Source: Brettanomyces bruxellensis (Eukaryota > Ascomycota > Pichiomycetes > Pichiales > Pichiaceae). From it: 64,000 bases of DNA. Below, piece by piece: positions 28,628-39,243 of the stretch. The notes beneath the pieces are model-generated. The model was not told the origin of the DNA, searched no databases, and saw nothing but the letters and a program-made list of their open reading frames with translations. A program made the position numbers and the translations under genes. The DNA lies in NCBI RefSeq assembly GCF_011074885.1, contig NC_054688.1, positions 1,550,001 through 1,614,000 of the forward strand, given 5' to 3'. Each line of letters begins with the position of its first letter. The stretch's first letter is position 1.

Positions 28628-30082
28628 ATGGAGAAATTTCGAAATCTGAACATTCGAGATGACTCAGATATCACGGGTGTCATTTTTTCGAAGCTTAACC
28701 TTGAGGATCAGAATGAGAACGATATTCATGATGTGATAATGGAAGATTACAATTCCGAAGAGAATGCAAATAATACTGAATACAAACAATTTTCAGGGAA
28801 TATGGATGATTGTGAGGACAAGGATACGCTTATGGATGATGGCAAAGAGACTGATGTGACGATGGAAGACCCAGAAGCAGAATTAGAGACAGAAAAAGAG
28901 AATGAAGGCGATCATTCTGTGTTGATTGATGTTTTATTTAATCCCACAATGCAGGGATGCAAACTTGCAAGCGGGAGGGACTTTCTTCCTAACATAACAC
29001 AAACAAAAACTGCAAAATGTGAGGCACATGGCTACAAAGAGGAGAGAATGAGCACAGATGAGCATAACGAAGACTCAAATACTTTGAAGGAGGAACCAGA
29101 AAAAGAGAAAGAAGAAGAAGAAGAAGAAGAAGAAACTGAAGACGTTGAAGAGGATGATAGTGACAGAAATAATTCGGAAAGGGTGGAAAATATAATTAGG
29201 GAGACGGATGATTCAAAGCAGCATTCTGGAAATGCGTTTGCAATTGGAAGTCATATACCAGAAAAGTTGTACGAAGAAGAGGAAAACGGACGAGGTGAAT
29301 CGGAATCTCATACGGAAAACAAGAATTTTAACCTTGGGGAAAATAAATATGGCAACAAAGAGGAGTTTTCGCATGGCGCCTTTTCAAATAATGCTCCTAG
29401 GATATACATCAACCAAAACAACTTTTTCAGAGATTATGACGATTATGCAGCTTTTAGATCTGGATTGCGGAGGAGAAGAATGGGAATGTATCGCGGGGAA
29501 TTTAGCGATACTGATGACAAAGATGAATGGCAAACTGCCAAACCAATCTGGAAAACACCGTACGTTTTATCAACGTACTTGCAAATACTCATGAACTCGG
29601 TTGTAGCGAGCTACTTGATATACCAGGGATATCTTTTTCTGAAAGTGATCAAACAGGACGTATCAATATCGGTGGATAACCGTATGCTGGATGCAGAGTA
29701 CAAAATAGAGGACTGCAAGTACAACTATGAAATCAATAAATGCAAGATTCAAAGGCTACCTGCTTTGGAAAGGCAATGCGCTGAATGGGAAAAATGCATG
29801 AGGAAAAAAGCGTACATGTTAATTAACTACAGTGAACTTATTGTGTCTATTGTAGGATCATTAATCAACAATTTTATAGAGTCATTTGGATTCAAGAGTT
29901 TCGGTTTTCTTGCTTTGGCGGCATTATTTCTGTACGCTTGGAACTTTTCCTGCGGTTATGTTAGGGCTAAAACTTTTTACGGGCCACATCTTGTTGGGGA
30001 TGACACACAAGCATTCACGAGAAAAGCAATCGGATCAGGAAATAATAAACAAATGATCAAATCAGAACAGGCGATGATCTAA
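28628..30082 (+). CDS. BRL1: Brl1/Brr6-family nuclear envelope protein
   Basis: Integral nuclear-envelope/ER protein that helps fuse inner and outer membranes during nuclear pore assembly and affects lipid homeostasis. The 484-residue protein has a long acidic, disordered N-terminus (~1-300) with a Glu run. TM1 lies at ~311-335 (STYLQILMNSVVASYLIYQG). The conserved lumenal domain carries four cysteines (DCKYNYEINKC, ERQCAEWEKC) that form two disulfides in the family. TM2 lies at ~427-447 (FGFLALAALFLYAWNFSCGY). The KKAYMLINYSELIVSIVGSL block is typical. Length matches Brl1 (471 in S. cerevisiae) rather than the short Brr6 (197). Confidence 0.9.
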   Translation: MEKFRNLNIRDDSDITGVIFSKLNLEDQNENDIHDVIMEDYNSEENANNTEYKQFSGNMDDCEDKDTLMDDGKETDVTMEDPEAELETEKENEGDHSVLIDVLFNPTMQGCKLASGRDFLPNITQTKTAKCEAHGYKEERMSTDEHNEDSNTLKEEPEKEKEEEEEEEETEDVEEDDSDRNNSERVENIIRETDDSKQHSGNAFAIGSHIPEKLYEEEENGRGESESHTENKNFNLGENKYGNKEEFSHGAFSNNAPRIYINQNNFFRDYDDYAAFRSGLRRRRMGMYRGEFSDTDDKDEWQTAKPIWKTPYVLSTYLQILMNSVVASYLIYQGYLFLKVIKQDVSISVDNRMLDAEYKIEDCKYNYEINKCKIQRLPALERQCAEWEKCMRKKAYMLINYSELIVSIVGSLINNFIESFGFKSFGFLALAALFLYAWNFSCGYVRAKTFYGPHLVGDDTQAFTRKAIGSGNNKQMIKSEQAMI

Positions 30083-30690
30083 AAAGAATCCGGCAGGCAA
30101 TGGTGCATATAGGTTTATAAATATTTATAGAATTTTAAATCAATCAATTAAGTATTGTTATTCGAGTTAATAGGCATTGTTATGGGCCGAGAGCATGCGG
30201 CGGACGGACAAATAATTATAATTATGGCTGAATGGAGCCTAGACGCAAAAACTTTTTGTCCGGTACTAAAAAATTTACGGACATATGCAGGTAATAAAGA
30301 TGATTTCGGCAGATCAGGAAAATCTTAGACCAGCCCCCTCCCAGCTAGGAAATCTCTACACAGCAGTGATTAATTTTTTTTCTTTCTCGAGAAAGCACAG
30401 TTGAATAATTTTTGATCCGGTCTGTCGATCTTATTAGCAAAAGCTGGTGGCTTGTCTCTAAATCACAACCATTTAGGGCCATTAATTAAGTCCTACTTCT
30501 GATTCCATAAAGCAGATCGGTGGCCCAAAAATGAAGTATATATAATGTTCATTTGGCCGCCTGGATGGTCTTAGGCTTTGCTTTTGCAATTACTTAGTTT
30601 TCTTTTCCCCATACCTCTGGGTAAGAGTGCATTAGACACACAAGAAATATTTACACACCTTTATAACTACAGAAAACAAGGGACTTCGAC
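30083..30690. promoter_or_regulatory. PRY promoter region
   Basis: 608 bp upstream of the CAP-protein gene. A strong TATA box TATATATAA lies at 30537-30545, about 150 bp before the ATG, as in regulated yeast cell-surface genes. No gene in the gap. Confidence 0.5.
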
Positions 30691-31764
30691 ATGAAGAGTT
30701 TATCTGCTATCGCATTGGCCGCCTTTATAGGGCTCCAGCGAGTTTATGCCTCAGATAGCTGTGTGATCAACTATCATACTGTCACAACTGTCGAATATGT
30801 CTACAAGCCATATCCGAGCGATTTTACGTCTCAGTTTTCTGCTGTCAAGTCCAGTGCTTCTCAGTCATCAGAGATCTCAACTTTAGATGATGAGGAAGAC
30901 ACTACTACGGCTACAAGCTCAGCATCTTCATCCTCTTCCTTGACCACTTCTTCAAGCTCAGAAGTTGCAACCAGCTCATCTGCAAGTTCGAGTGAGTCTG
31001 CAAGCTCCGAAAGCACGAGCTCAATACAGTTAGGATTTGTCTACAATCCATCTACTTCGTCTTTCGAGTCCACAACATCGTCCTCGTCTTTGAGCGAAGC
31101 AGTTTCAACCAGTGCTTCTTCAACTTCGGCATCGTCTACATCTACATCTGAATCATCTACATCTAAACCATCCATATCGTCTACAACATCTAAGTCGTCC
31201 ACATCCACATCATCCACACCATCAACCTCATCCTCTAAAACAACTTCTAAGTCTTCCTCCTCTACTTCTTCAACAGCTGCATCCACATCCACAGGCTTCG
31301 ACTTTGCTCAGGTCTACCTTGACATGCACAACAAGTATAGAAGCCTCCATGAGGATACTCCAGACATGACTTGGAACTCTGGTGTTGCAGCGGTTGCTCA
31401 AACATATGCCGACTCGTACTCTTGCGATGGTGTCCTCAGTCACTCCGGCAACAAGTATAATGGCTCCGGTCTTGGTGAAAACCTTGCTTATGGTTATGAC
31501 TTTGATGATGCCGGTGCAGTTACCGCCTGGTACGATGAAATCTCTGACTACAATTACGACGATCCAGGATTCAGCGAGAAAACTGGCCATTTCACACAGG
31601 TTGTTTGGAAGTCAAGTACCGAATTGGGATGTGGTTACAAGTACTGCGGAAGTTACTACGGATACTACATTGTGTGCAACTACTTACCTCAAGGAAACAT
31701 CGTCTCTTCTGGTAGCGATTCTGCTATCTACTTCGAGGAGAACGTCTTGCCTCTAAAGAGCTGA
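30691..31764 (+). CDS. PRY1: Secreted CAP-superfamily (PRY/SCP) protein
   Basis: Yeast Pry proteins are secreted sterol- and fatty-acid-binding glycoproteins. The 357-residue protein has a signal peptide (MKSLSAIALAAFIGLQRVYA, cleavage near 20), then a Ser/Thr-rich, probably O-mannosylated region (~45-205), then a complete CAP domain (~208-345): YLDMHNKYRSLH, GENLAYGYDFDDAG, the CAP1 signature HFTQVVWKSSTELGCG and the CAP2 signature YIVCNYLPQGN. No GPI signal is visible at the C-terminus, so it is likely a free secreted form like Pry1/Pry2 rather than Pry3. Paralogs make the exact letter uncertain. Confidence 0.85.
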   Translation: MKSLSAIALAAFIGLQRVYASDSCVINYHTVTTVEYVYKPYPSDFTSQFSAVKSSASQSSEISTLDDEEDTTTATSSASSSSSLTTSSSSEVATSSSASSSESASSESTSSIQLGFVYNPSTSSFESTTSSSSLSEAVSTSASSTSASSTSTSESSTSKPSISSTTSKSSTSTSSTPSTSSSKTTSKSSSSTSSTAASTSTGFDFAQVYLDMHNKYRSLHEDTPDMTWNSGVAAVAQTYADSYSCDGVLSHSGNKYNGSGLGENLAYGYDFDDAGAVTAWYDEISDYNYDDPGFSEKTGHFTQVVWKSSTELGCGYKYCGSYYGYYIVCNYLPQGNIVSSGSDSAIYFEENVLPLKS

Positions 31765-32006
31765 TTGTCTTTCTTCTTCTTCTTCTTCCTCTTCTTCAAG
31801 TTGCTCTCCCAAAGTGTGAAACTTGGGGGTTAATTGTTTCACTAGCAAAATTTGTACACTATTGATCTAACGGTTGTATACTATACTACTATATTTACTA
31901 TCTTACTAAAAAAAAACAAGTAAACGAAATAAAAGAAAATGTCAATCTTTTCTGCTCTATAAAACATTACATGCATTCATTAATCATAGGGGCAAAACAA
32001 GCCGCC

Positions 32007-33695
32007 TCAGTACTTTAGAAGTCTGTTCGGAAATCCGCCGATGCTTCTCATCTTATTGGCCTCACCCAATACGTGGAACTCTTCATTCTCAAAGTATCCA
32101 AACCTAACATCTACGTTTGACCTCACATTGGAAGGATCAAGTCTTTCCAAAAGCCGCTCTCTCTCTGCAGTCGTTATTGATATTAGAAGATCCTTCTTCC
32201 TGCTCAAATTAATATCCTTCTCCACAATAAAACTTGTGAGCTTGTGGCAATTCACCTCCTGCAAAGTCCTAGGCATGTTTGCAAACGAAACAGTCAACGA
32301 GTTCCACTGACTTTGATCATCTACCCGGAATTTGAGCACAGAAAGGTTCGACTGGCTAAAATCAACGTTGTCCAGTTTCATATTGAAGTAGTCATTCGCC
32401 AAAATGGTGAGAATCTTCAAGTTTCGCGGAATAGTGTATGTCCCGTATCCGCTAAACGAGTTGTAACTGATAGTGATGTCCTTGAGATTCTCTGGAAGAG
32501 ACTTGTTAAACCATTCGCTATCCAACTTGCAGTTTTCTAGCATGAGCTCCTTCAACTTCTTCAGCCCCTTCAAATCCCCAAACTTTCTAGAGTTCAGTGT
32601 AAATCCACCTGAAAGAACAATAGTGACCAAATTAGAAAGCTCCGACACAAACTTAAGATCACCCTGGACACGGAAGTTCGGAAATGAAACCAAGCAAAAG
32701 TCTGTGAACTTTTTGAACCCGATCTTCTTCAAAAAGTTGTGAAGGTCGTTGAAGTGGAAATTGGGACAGACCAAAGTGAAAAGGATGTGCGAAAGCTTGA
32801 TTTTGCACGAGTACGGGCCCAAGAGCTCCGTTATGCGATCAAGCCCTCTTCCTCCATCTAGTGGATACGAGATTGGCAAATGAACTGTAAGCTGGTGGTC
32901 GACAGCATTCAAAGAATCAAGCATAACAGTCACTTTTTCCGAGTCATCGGGACTAAGCGGCAATGTGAAATCCTTCAAAGAATGGCAGAGTTTACCGAAG
33001 ATCTTCACCAAGTCTGCTCGCGGTATCGGGAAGTCCAGATTCTCAACCGAAAGATCCGTAATTTTCGACAAGGCATCTGGACAAAGGGAATAGATCATGG
33101 AAAGTGACGATGCGCTCGCACACCAGATGGTTTCCGCATGGTTTAAGAGTAAAAGGAGGTCTTCGTTCCCCATTCCGTTTGTGTCGAATATCTTTAGGAT
33201 CTTGATTCTGATCTGACTATCCTTGATGAGAGGTTTGAATCGATCCTGAAACTCGGCGCTGCTGAACTCTATCACATCATACTCGTTAAAGCCACCGAAG
33301 TATAGCTTGCCATCACAGATCAAGAGCTCATCGTAAAATACTTTAAGCACAGACAGAAGACTACTATCCTGGAGAAAGCCAAGCATGTCCGTCTCATAAA
33401 ACTTGCTGAAGCACAATCTCAAAATCTTGATCTTGAGCTCCAGCGGAAGCATGCTGACAGTCTTCTTGAAGAAATCCAGCTTCTGATGACCAGCCAAATC
33501 ACCAATTAGAAGCGGAGCTTCCACATTATATCCGTCAGAAATTTGTCGCTCGCTTCTCAAATAAATTGAATCTCTTCGTATAGCCGGTTGCTGAGCCTCG
33601 GTCTGGAGATCTGTCAAAAAATCATCATCGTACGCATCTGAAATGTTTTCCTCATCAACGCCAAGTGCCCTCAAAGCTCTGAGAAGACGAGACAT
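32007..33695 (-). CDS. Leucine-rich-repeat protein with possible F-box-like segment (unassigned)
   Basis: The 562-residue protein starts at ATG 33695; an upstream extension to 33827 begins only at TTG. A segment at ~80-115 (SMLPLELKIKILRLCFSKF) resembles the start of an F-box (LP-E---KI). From ~150 to the C-terminus there are irregular leucine-rich repeats, e.g. LVTIVLSGGFTLNS, LKKLKELMLENCKLD, LPENLKDITISYNSF, and IPRNLKILTILANDYF. Yeasts such as Brettanomyces and Candida carry many fast-evolving F-box/LRR genes of this kind. No substrate or partner can be inferred, and I cannot name an ortholog. Confidence 0.75.
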   Translation of the reverse strand: MSRLLRALRALGVDEENISDAYDDDFLTDLQTEAQQPAIRRDSIYLRSERQISDGYNVEAPLLIGDLAGHQKLDFFKKTVSMLPLELKIKILRLCFSKFYETDMLGFLQDSSLLSVLKVFYDELLICDGKLYFGGFNEYDVIEFSSAEFQDRFKPLIKDSQIRIKILKIFDTNGMGNEDLLLLLNHAETIWCASASSLSMIYSLCPDALSKITDLSVENLDFPIPRADLVKIFGKLCHSLKDFTLPLSPDDSEKVTVMLDSLNAVDHQLTVHLPISYPLDGGRGLDRITELLGPYSCKIKLSHILFTLVCPNFHFNDLHNFLKKIGFKKFTDFCLVSFPNFRVQGDLKFVSELSNLVTIVLSGGFTLNSRKFGDLKGLKKLKELMLENCKLDSEWFNKSLPENLKDITISYNSFSGYGTYTIPRNLKILTILANDYFNMKLDNVDFSQSNLSVLKFRVDDQSQWNSLTVSFANMPRTLQEVNCHKLTSFIVEKDINLSRKKDLLISITTAERERLLERLDPSNVRSNVDVRFGYFENEEFHVLGEANKMRSIGGFPNRLLKY

Positions 33696-34929
33696 TGGCC
33701 AAAATCTGGGCGCAAAGAAATGCTTTATGTGTTCGTATGGATCAAACAAATAGTAAATACGACGACTGACAAAACAGTTTATAGTGCTCAGAAGACCGCA
33801 ATTTGTGTTGCGAGCTGTGCCAGGCAAATGTAGTGCTTAAAATGGACCTAGTGAAAAATATATGGTAGTGGTGGTGTACGGCCGTAAAATATGCAAGCAG
33901 TAAAGAGTTTAGGGATGTACAGACGGAGGGGGAGAAAAGGGGAAAAAAAAAGTGAGTTAAAAAAGTAAACACAGTAAAAAAAAATAAATAAAAAAAAGAA
34001 AAAAAAAGTCATTAATAAAAAGAATAAGAATGCACCCATTCAAGAAATAATAATAATGGGCTATTAGGCAGCGGGGTGAGGAAGAAAGATACGATTGAAA
34101 AAGAAATTTGGGCCAAGAGATAAAATGTGAATGCAACATTAACAGGGTGATTTTGAAAAACAAACGAAGGCAAGAAAAGGCTTTAGGTACGAATTTATGC
34201 AAACTACAGCAACCACATAAAACGCCAACACATTCTTGTTGACGTAAATGAAAAACAATATGTCTTTTTATTTTCGTATGAATCACTTATTTTGGAGTTT
34301 GACGGAGCGAGCGGATTTACAACAGAACAAATTCCGCTCAGTATTACGCATAAAGCATTGAAATTTTTCCGTGTGGTATGTTCCAATTAGAAAGATAATG
34401 AAGACAAGTGAAAAAAACTTGACTTTAATTTCTCAAAAATTTTGCTGACTTATCTAAAAAATGATAAAAAGGGGCAGATAGTCCTTATTGAAACGGCGTT
34501 TCCGACAGACGAATATTATTAGCAAGCTCGTTAATTGTTTGAACAAAGGCATCGGGAACGAGAACAATATTTTCGGATGAGACGACATCAGTTTGCATTT
34601 TGGATTCAAAAAAAAAACGTTTCGTAGGGCCGGGCCGGGCCTTACTGATAAGCAGGAGAAGAAAAACTAAAAAATAGGCTAAAAAAAAAAACTTTTCTTT
34701 TCCTGCGCATCGATGATATCTAATAAATATCACATTTTCTCCCTTTCATATATGGCCCCCAGACTTACGCCACTTGCACCCAAGTTATTATATACGGCCA
34801 ATACAAGTTTGGGTTGGTTTATTGCGTAGAGTGAAACTGAACACATCTGTTGATTGTCAATGAAAAATATCAGGTCCCGTACAGAGAATTTCTACTAGGG
34901 AATTATATTAGAAAGTTAGAAGGATCGGT
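33696..34929. other. Long intergenic region, no confident gene
   Basis: Divergent space between the LRR gene and the transporter gene. It has A-rich tracts (33940-34010) and a GC-rich GGCCGGGCCGGGCC motif at ~34629. A minus-strand ATG frame of 37 codons (34485-34598, starting MQTDVVSSENIVLV) has normal protein-like composition but is too short to support. No RNA gene recognised. Confidence 0.45.
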
Positions 34930-36546
34930 ATGACTAGAAAAACGGGCATTCAAGGTACGATTGTGACCACCAGGGATAAAAATGTGGAGAGTGGGAGTAT
35001 GAGCGCAAGTGAGAGCCAGGCAGAAGATAGTGATGGTGAAAAAGGGCCGCGTGATAGTCTCATAGGAAACAATAGGCTCAGGGAATTAAATTCCCAGGTG
35101 TTGGCCAATAACATGCCGTACACAATCATGAAAAAGTCAGAAATGTCGTTCATGACAGCAATATTAACAGTAATTGGGCTTTGCTCATCCATTTCAATGC
35201 CAATTTATTGGACGGCACTCACGGAGATTCAGGATGATTTCCATATTACTGCTGAACAGGCTAACATGACTGTTACTGCGTATCTTATATTTCAGGCAAT
35301 AGCACCTGTCTTCATCTCTAGTGCAGGGGACTACTTTGGACGGCGCCCTCTAGTGCTTTTCTGTCTGGTTGGAGGGGTGGCTGCTAACGTTGGGCTTGCT
35401 GTTTCAAATACTTACTGGCTCATCATTCTTTTGAGATGCGTTTTGGCAACTTTTGTGGCCCCTACTATCAGTCTTAACTCCGGAATCACGGGGGATTTTA
35501 CGACCAGAAGGAATAGGGGCGGAATATTGGGTTATGTTTCTGGATTTACGTTGATAGGCCAGGGCTTGGCACCATTTCTAGGTTCTGTGTTTGACTCTCG
35601 ATGGAATTGGAGAGCCATCTTCTGGTTTAGTGCTGCCTTCGATGGCTTTGTGCTCCTAGTAGCATTCATATTTTTGCCAGAGACGAGGCGAACAATCGTG
35701 GGAAACTTGAGTGTTCCGCCTAAAAGCATAATACACAAAGCACCAATTTTATTTCACTACTCGAAGCGGCTTACAGACAAGGAGGGCAAGTCTCTTGAGC
35801 GAAAATCTGAGACGAAGTTCAACCCATTTAGACCTTTCATGCTTCTTCGTGAGTTGGAGATAACGTTGATTCTTCTTCCCTGCTCGCTTTTCTTTGCAAC
35901 ATGGACCATGTCGCAGGTCAGCCTGACTACAAGTCTTAGCAGAGATTACCACTACTCATCGCTCAAGGTTGGTCTCTGCTTCTTTGCCCCAGGTATGTCC
36001 ACCATTTTTGGCACAATTTTTAGCGGCAAATCCTTGAACTGGATTTACAAGAAGAGGAAGAATGCATATATCAAAAAATTGGGTGATCTGAAGAGCGGTC
36101 AGAATATTCCTCCTTTCGACATCATCCGGGCCAGATTGTGCTTTTCTGTTGGCCCCACTGCTATCATGGTTGCCTCATGCATCACGTATGGCTGGTGTTT
36201 AGAATACAAAGAGCCGGTGGCTGTGATTTTAGTGCTCTCATTCCTTCTTACTTTTGGTGTCATGTATACATTGAATGTGGCACCAACTCTCTTAGTGGAT
36301 CTTCATCCGAGAGAATCCGGCGGCTCCACATCTCTTAACAATCTTTTCCGGTGTGGAATGAGTGCTATATTTGTGTCCTGCATCTCCAAAATGAATCAAA
36401 GTATGTCATTGGGTGGAACTTACACATTAATGGGAGGCCTTTGCATTATAGGCATCGTAATTTTGCAGGTGGTCATGCTTGATAGCAAGAAGCTTATGGA
36501 AAAGAAGCGTCTCCGTGAGCTTGCATACCAACAGGCTACAGTATAG
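34930..36546 (+). CDS. MFS drug:H+ antiporter, DHA1 family (QDR/AQR1/DTR1-like)
   Basis: Plasma-membrane multidrug or organic-acid/dityrosine exporter by family. The 538-residue protein has a ~75-residue hydrophilic N-terminus followed by 12 predicted membrane segments. Family motifs: the post-TM1 YWTALTEIQDDFHIT and NMTVTAYLIFQ; motif A between TM2 and TM3 as GDYFGRRPLVL; RCVLATFVAPT in TM4; and motif C in TM5 as GFTLIGQGLAPFLGS. A long central loop (~255-300) precedes TM7. The closest yeast relatives as I recall them are Qdr1-3/Aqr1/Dtr1, but substrate cannot be told from sequence. ATG 34930 is well placed. Confidence 0.85.
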   Translation: MTRKTGIQGTIVTTRDKNVESGSMSASESQAEDSDGEKGPRDSLIGNNRLRELNSQVLANNMPYTIMKKSEMSFMTAILTVIGLCSSISMPIYWTALTEIQDDFHITAEQANMTVTAYLIFQAIAPVFISSAGDYFGRRPLVLFCLVGGVAANVGLAVSNTYWLIILLRCVLATFVAPTISLNSGITGDFTTRRNRGGILGYVSGFTLIGQGLAPFLGSVFDSRWNWRAIFWFSAAFDGFVLLVAFIFLPETRRTIVGNLSVPPKSIIHKAPILFHYSKRLTDKEGKSLERKSETKFNPFRPFMLLRELEITLILLPCSLFFATWTMSQVSLTTSLSRDYHYSSLKVGLCFFAPGMSTIFGTIFSGKSLNWIYKKRKNAYIKKLGDLKSGQNIPPFDIIRARLCFSVGPTAIMVASCITYGWCLEYKEPVAVILVLSFLLTFGVMYTLNVAPTLLVDLHPRESGGSTSLNNLFRCGMSAIFVSCISKMNQSMSLGGTYTLMGGLCIIGIVILQVVMLDSKKLMEKKRLRELAYQQATV

Positions 36547-36861
36547 ATTAAATAGAGTATTTGGTAAATTAATATAATAAGACGAGAGATAGAGCTGGGA
36601 ATGGCTTGGTGCTGATCCTAGCCTGTGAAAATTCATGTAAGTCAGGAGAAATTTAGAAACGCGAAAAAAAGGCAGACGCGAAGTAGTTATGCAGTGAGGG
36701 AGTGAAAAAAAAAAAAAAAAAAGCATGATCTTCTCTTTACTCTGGCTGTTGGTGTTGTAATTGATCACGAAAGTAATATCACAGAGTCAGAAATCGAGCA
36801 CCTAGCATTACATGGAAAAGCCAAACTTGTTATTAGAGAAAAGAAACAGAAAAGAATAACA
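36547..36861. other. RFC5 promoter region
   Basis: Contains a run of A at ~36706-36722. No MluI box (ACGCGT) is present although RFC genes are often cell-cycle regulated. No gene seen. Confidence 0.4.
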
Positions 36862-38010
36862 ATGTCGCTTTGGGCAGATAAGTACAGACCTAAGACTTTG
36901 GGTCAGCTCACATACCATCCAGACATATCGAAAAAGTTGAAGTTGCTTGCGAAATCGGGCGATTTCCCACATATACTAATGTATGGCCCATCTGGAGCCG
37001 GAAAGAAAACCAGATGTATGTCATTGTTGCATGAGCTATACGGTTCTGGTGTGGATAGACTTAAGGTGGATGTGAAAACATTCCAAACTCCAAGTGGAAG
37101 AAAATTGGAATTTAACGTGATATCATCTCCATTCCACATGGAAATAACACCGAGCGACATGGGAAATAACGACAGGATCGTTATTCAGGAGCTTTTGAAG
37201 GACATTGGGCAGACGGAGAGTATCGACTTTGCTGGTCTTTTGAAAGGTGAGGATACAAAAGTTCTTAGCAACAACAAGAAAAGATTCAAGGTGGTGATCA
37301 TAAACGAAGCGGAACAGCTCAGCAGGGATGCACAGGCAGCGTTGAGAAGGACAATGGAGAAGTTCTCGGCAAACATCAGATTGGTGTTGATCTGCACATC
37401 GACATCCAACATCATTGATCCTATCAAATCTAGAACTTTGGCCATCCGAGTTGGTCTACCCAGCATTGATGAATGTGGACAGGTGCTTGAGACAATTCTC
37501 AGCCACGAGAGCATGGCCAGAAAAGAGTTCCCGTCCGATCAATCAGAGAGATACGAAATATACAGACACATCGCCGATGCGTGTAACCAAAACTTGAGGA
37601 TGGGAATTATGATGCTTGAGGCTTTATATATGAACAACGACAAAGTCACACCCACAACTGCGGTCATCAGACCAGACTGGCAGCTTGTGATCGAGGAGTT
37701 AGCCCGGGGAATACTCAAAGACCGCAGTGTTTCAAAGCTCCAGCAGACCAGATCGGTCTTGTACGAATTGCTAGCACATGCAATACCGGCAAGTCTAATC
37801 TTAAAGGGGCTAACACTCGAGCTCTGGCGTGACATTGATGCCTTTGCGGGTATCAAGAACCGCGACCAGACGAAAGCAGAGGTGGTTGAGGCTGCATCGG
37901 TCTTTGATGAGAGGTTAAGTTTGGGATCCAAGGACATTTTCCACCTAGAAGGCTTTGTGACTCGAGTTATGGTTGTTGTTGAGGGAGACGTGAGTGGAGA
38001 AACGAGGTAG
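36862..38010 (+). CDS. RFC5: Replication factor C subunit 5
   Basis: Small clamp-loader subunit in RFC (Rfc1) and the Ctf18, Elg1 and Rad24 variants; loads PCNA or 9-1-1 on DNA. The 382-residue protein begins MSLWADKYRPKTL and has Walker A GPSGAGKKTR. The normal DExD Walker B is replaced by INEAEQL, as in yeast Rfc5, whose site does not hydrolyse ATP. DAQAALRRTMEKF and the C-terminal collar region ending LSLGSKDIFHLEGFV agree with Rfc5. About 28 residues longer than S. cerevisiae Rfc5 (354). Confidence 0.95.
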   Translation: MSLWADKYRPKTLGQLTYHPDISKKLKLLAKSGDFPHILMYGPSGAGKKTRCMSLLHELYGSGVDRLKVDVKTFQTPSGRKLEFNVISSPFHMEITPSDMGNNDRIVIQELLKDIGQTESIDFAGLLKGEDTKVLSNNKKRFKVVIINEAEQLSRDAQAALRRTMEKFSANIRLVLICTSTSNIIDPIKSRTLAIRVGLPSIDECGQVLETILSHESMARKEFPSDQSERYEIYRHIADACNQNLRMGIMMLEALYMNNDKVTPTTAVIRPDWQLVIEELARGILKDRSVSKLQQTRSVLYELLAHAIPASLILKGLTLELWRDIDAFAGIKNRDQTKAEVVEAASVFDERLSLGSKDIFHLEGFVTRVMVVVEGDVSGETR

Positions 38011-38176
38011 ACCACGTGGCCAATGCCAGAGAGTGAAATTTTTACTGTGCAAATAATAGAGAGGCATGCAGAGCTGTGCCGATATGTGAATAACGTGTAG
38101 TCCGTGATTCCCGAAACTATAAATGTATATATATGTACAGGTAATTAAATATGTCCCAAGCAGGGAGCCTGACCAA

Positions 38177-38866
38177 TCAGCGACGGCCGTTGTATTTCCT
38201 GAATTCGGGCTGTCTCGATTTCAGGAAGTTGGCGTACTGCTTTGAAGGGGACTTTTTCAGAAGATCGAGATAGTTCTTCTTCTCCGCCGGCTTGTTCTCT
38301 TTAAACGTTTTTAAGCCGACCCGAATCGGCGTGTTGGTCCTTATAAACTCCCAAACACCGGGAAGCTTGTCGCAGGCACGTCTTAGCGCATCCTTTGCCT
38401 CCTGCTCGTGCATATTTGCAACCTCAAACACAACTTTTCCCGTTGGCACTCTTGCTGCCCAATGGTCAAATGGCCCTTTACCCTTTCCCATACGGGTAGT
38501 GTTTCCCTTCACACACACTGCAATGTTTGTACAGAGACGCCTCCACAATTTCCCGTTTCCTGCTTTGACGAATTTCAACAAGATCGTGTCTGCAGCCTGA
38601 AGTTGGTCTGCCTTGATACGCAAACCTTGTGATTTTAACCTCATTCCGTAATCTCCAAATGTCAACGTGTTGCCCTTTTCGGACTCCCCCGTCCGGACTG
38701 TCACTCTCCCCTTCTGCTTTTTCTTCTGAATTGTGTATCTTGGCGCAAGCTCATGGCCAAATCTTCTTCCTGTAATCTGCACTACATGGGAAGCAGGCTG
38801 TATAGAATGGGTAAGAGCACGTGAGCTGAAAGCCAGCCCGGATAGTCCACTTAGTCGTGCGAGCAT
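38177..38866 (-). CDS. MRPL16: Mitochondrial ribosomal protein L16 (uL16m)
   Basis: Mitochondrial large-subunit protein of the uL16 family. The 229-residue protein opens MLARLSGLSGLAFSSRALTH, a basic presequence, then has the uL16 blocks HELAPRYTIQKKKQKGRV, GDYGMRLKSQGLRI, RMGKGKGPFDHWAARVPTGK and FEVANMHEQEAKDALRRAC. The frame extends upstream from a TTG at 38944, but ATG 38866 gives the best leader and a length close to S. cerevisiae Mrpl16 (232). Convergent with RFC5. Confidence 0.94.
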   Translation of the reverse strand: MLARLSGLSGLAFSSRALTHSIQPASHVVQITGRRFGHELAPRYTIQKKKQKGRVTVRTGESEKGNTLTFGDYGMRLKSQGLRIKADQLQAADTILLKFVKAGNGKLWRRLCTNIAVCVKGNTTRMGKGKGPFDHWAARVPTGKVVFEVANMHEQEAKDALRRACDKLPGVWEFIRTNTPIRVGLKTFKENKPAEKKNYLDLLKKSPSKQYANFLKSRQPEFRKYNGRR

Positions 38867-39243
38867 ATTGGATAAATGGTCACGATCTGGAAATGGTCTG
38901 TTGGTAAAGTGAAAAAGGAATAAACAATGTCTTTTCTGATGCAATTGAAGAGGAAAGTCTAAAAAAAAAGGACCACAACATGTAGGAGTCTTTTTTTTTT
39001 TTCCTAAGCTCTTAATTTTAGCTATCTTTTTTTTTTTTGTCTCTCCTCCCCATCCCTACACTTGCGATCCAACCTTATTTTTCGCTGGTTTCAGCCATGC
39101 AGTCTGCCGTGTCTATGGGGCATTACCACAGTACAACAGACAACATCCTCGGAATTCAGGCTTCAACGCTCTCGCAATTATTTATATACACTGTCTGGAC
39201 TTGCACACAGTGGGGTAGGGGATAGCTTAAGCTGCTTTGAGCG
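38867..39243. other. Divergent promoter of MRPL16 and MSF1
   Basis: Two divergent genes for mitochondrial translation share this 377-bp region, which has T-runs at ~38991-39002 and ~39027-39038. No gene seen. Confidence 0.5.

Noticed and set aside
34485..34733. 82-codon minus-strand frame, possible small protein
   Set aside because: The upstream part translates a T-rich spacer; the ATG-initiated portion is 37 codons with no recognised homolog.
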